A DNA stretch of 6,033 nucleotides from the NCBI GenBank assembly GCA_005789055.1, contig SYAA01000408.1:1-6033 (forward strand), given 5' to 3'. The notes under the pieces were generated by a model. The model ran no database searches. It had not been told where the DNA came from and saw only the letters and a program-made list of their open reading frames with translations. The translations under genes were made by a program, and so were the position numbers. This document shows positions 5,527 through 6,033 of this stretch, piece after piece. Every line of letters begins with the position of its first letter. Within the stretch, counting starts at the first letter, position 1. Source of the DNA: Actinomycetota bacterium. GTDB taxonomy: Bacteria; Actinomycetota; Actinomycetes; Mycobacteriales; Mycobacteriaceae.

Positions 5527-6033
5527 GTGAAGTCCCTGCTGGGTACCGGCCTGTCGGCGGCACTGACGGCGGCCATCGTCGTGGCCACCCACCCGCCGGT
5601 CAAACCCGCTATCGCCGAGGTGGGTTTGACGGCATTGTCAGCACCCTTACCCGCCACCGTCCTCACCCTCGAAGGCGGACTGGTCGGCCTCCAGAACCTC
5701 GTCCCCTTCACCCAACTGCAGTTGCGCGGCGACCTCTGTGACCCGCCGGACACCTGCCAGGCCGTCGACTACGACGCATGGCCCCTCGGCCAGCACTACA
5801 ACGAGCAGGGCGCGAAACGCGTCATCAGTGCGATCGGTGCGATCAGGGCACTGCCCGACGCCACCGGCCCGATCACCCTGTTCGGCCACAGCCAGGGCGG
5901 CCAGGTGATTTATGCGGCGCTGCGGCGATGGGCAGCCAACCCGGCTTCCGCGCCGGACCCATCCAGCCTGTCGTGGGTGTCGATCGGCAATCCGGAGAAC
6001 AACTTCGGCGGTCGCGCGGCCACACCCCTGCCG
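5527..6033 (+). CDS. Exported PE-PPE-type serine hydrolase (3' truncated)
   Basis: The reading frame is open to the window end, giving 169 residues of a predicted secreted alpha/beta hydrolase. Residues 1-28 look like a Sec signal peptide (K2, then a hydrophobic SLLGTGLSAALTAAIVVA). A beta strand (TVLTLEGG, about 44-51) and a cysteine pair (DLCDPPDTCQ, about 70-79) follow. The nucleophile elbow is GHSQGG at 120-125, with S122 the likely catalytic serine. The downstream WVSIGNPENNFGG stretch matches the 'hydrophobic-IGNP-x(2-4)-GG' signature of the PE-PPE domain (PF08237), whose members are mycobacterial esterases. The Asp and His of the triad should lie beyond the window. There is no PE or PPE N-terminal domain, so export is by signal peptide rather than type VII secretion. 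The start is GTG 5527, with GGGGGAA at 5516-5522 at good spacing. A cutinase-like or other lipase is the alternative, but the IGNP motif argues for PE-PPE. The substrate is unknown. Confidence 0.85.
   Translation, partial: MKSLLGTGLSAALTAAIVVATHPPVKPAIAEVGLTALSAPLPATVLTLEGGLVGLQNLVPFTQLQLRGDLCDPPDTCQAVDYDAWPLGQHYNEQGAKRVISAIGAIRALPDATGPITLFGHSQGGQVIYAALRRWAANPASAPDPSSLSWVSIGNPENNFGGRAATPLP

Overview
The window looks like chromosome from a non-tuberculous mycobacterium (Mycolicibacterium-like) or a very close actinobacterium. The basis is high G+C content, frequent GTG starts, TANNNT-type -10 elements, a DnaG of mycobacterial type, a PE-PPE-type secreted hydrolase and a one-polypeptide S-A-A' ECF transporter of the kind I recall as Rv2326c/Rv2325c in M. 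tuberculosis. No insertion sequence, phage gene, CRISPR array or other sign of recent transfer was seen.

Layout. 1-772: 3' part of dnaG (primase), ending in the DnaB-binding domain. 829-1131: a small exported protein with one cysteine pair. 1128-1361 (minus strand): a small membrane-anchored YtxH-like protein, the counterpart of Rv2342, convergent with the previous gene; their stop codons overlap in one CTAG. 1362-1509: divergent intergenic region holding the tRNA promoter and a leader hairpin. 1510-1585: tRNA-Asn(GTT) with encoded CCA, followed by a GC-rich hairpin. 1632-2519: bestrophin-family anion channel. 2492-2543: a 26-bp tandem duplication straddling the bestrophin stop codon. 2594-4621 and 4618-5442: a two-gene operon with ATGA overlap, encoding an ECF importer (membrane S-like domain plus two ATPases in one chain, then the T component). 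5527-6033 and beyond: a Sec-exported PE-PPE-type serine hydrolase, cut by the window end.

How the genes work together. Only the ECF pair is clearly one functional unit: two ATPase domains and an EcfT scaffold energise a membrane domain whose substrate cannot be told from sequence. The other genes are a replication gene, a tRNA, an ion channel and small envelope or exported proteins, with no evident shared pathway. I did not find a convincing undescribed multi-gene system. The points most worth a second look are the 26-bp duplication that re-creates the bestrophin stop, the probable leaderless start of the ECF operon, the orphan ECF substrate, the small Cys-pair exported protein after dnaG, and the PE-PPE-type hydrolase that lacks a PE or PPE domain.
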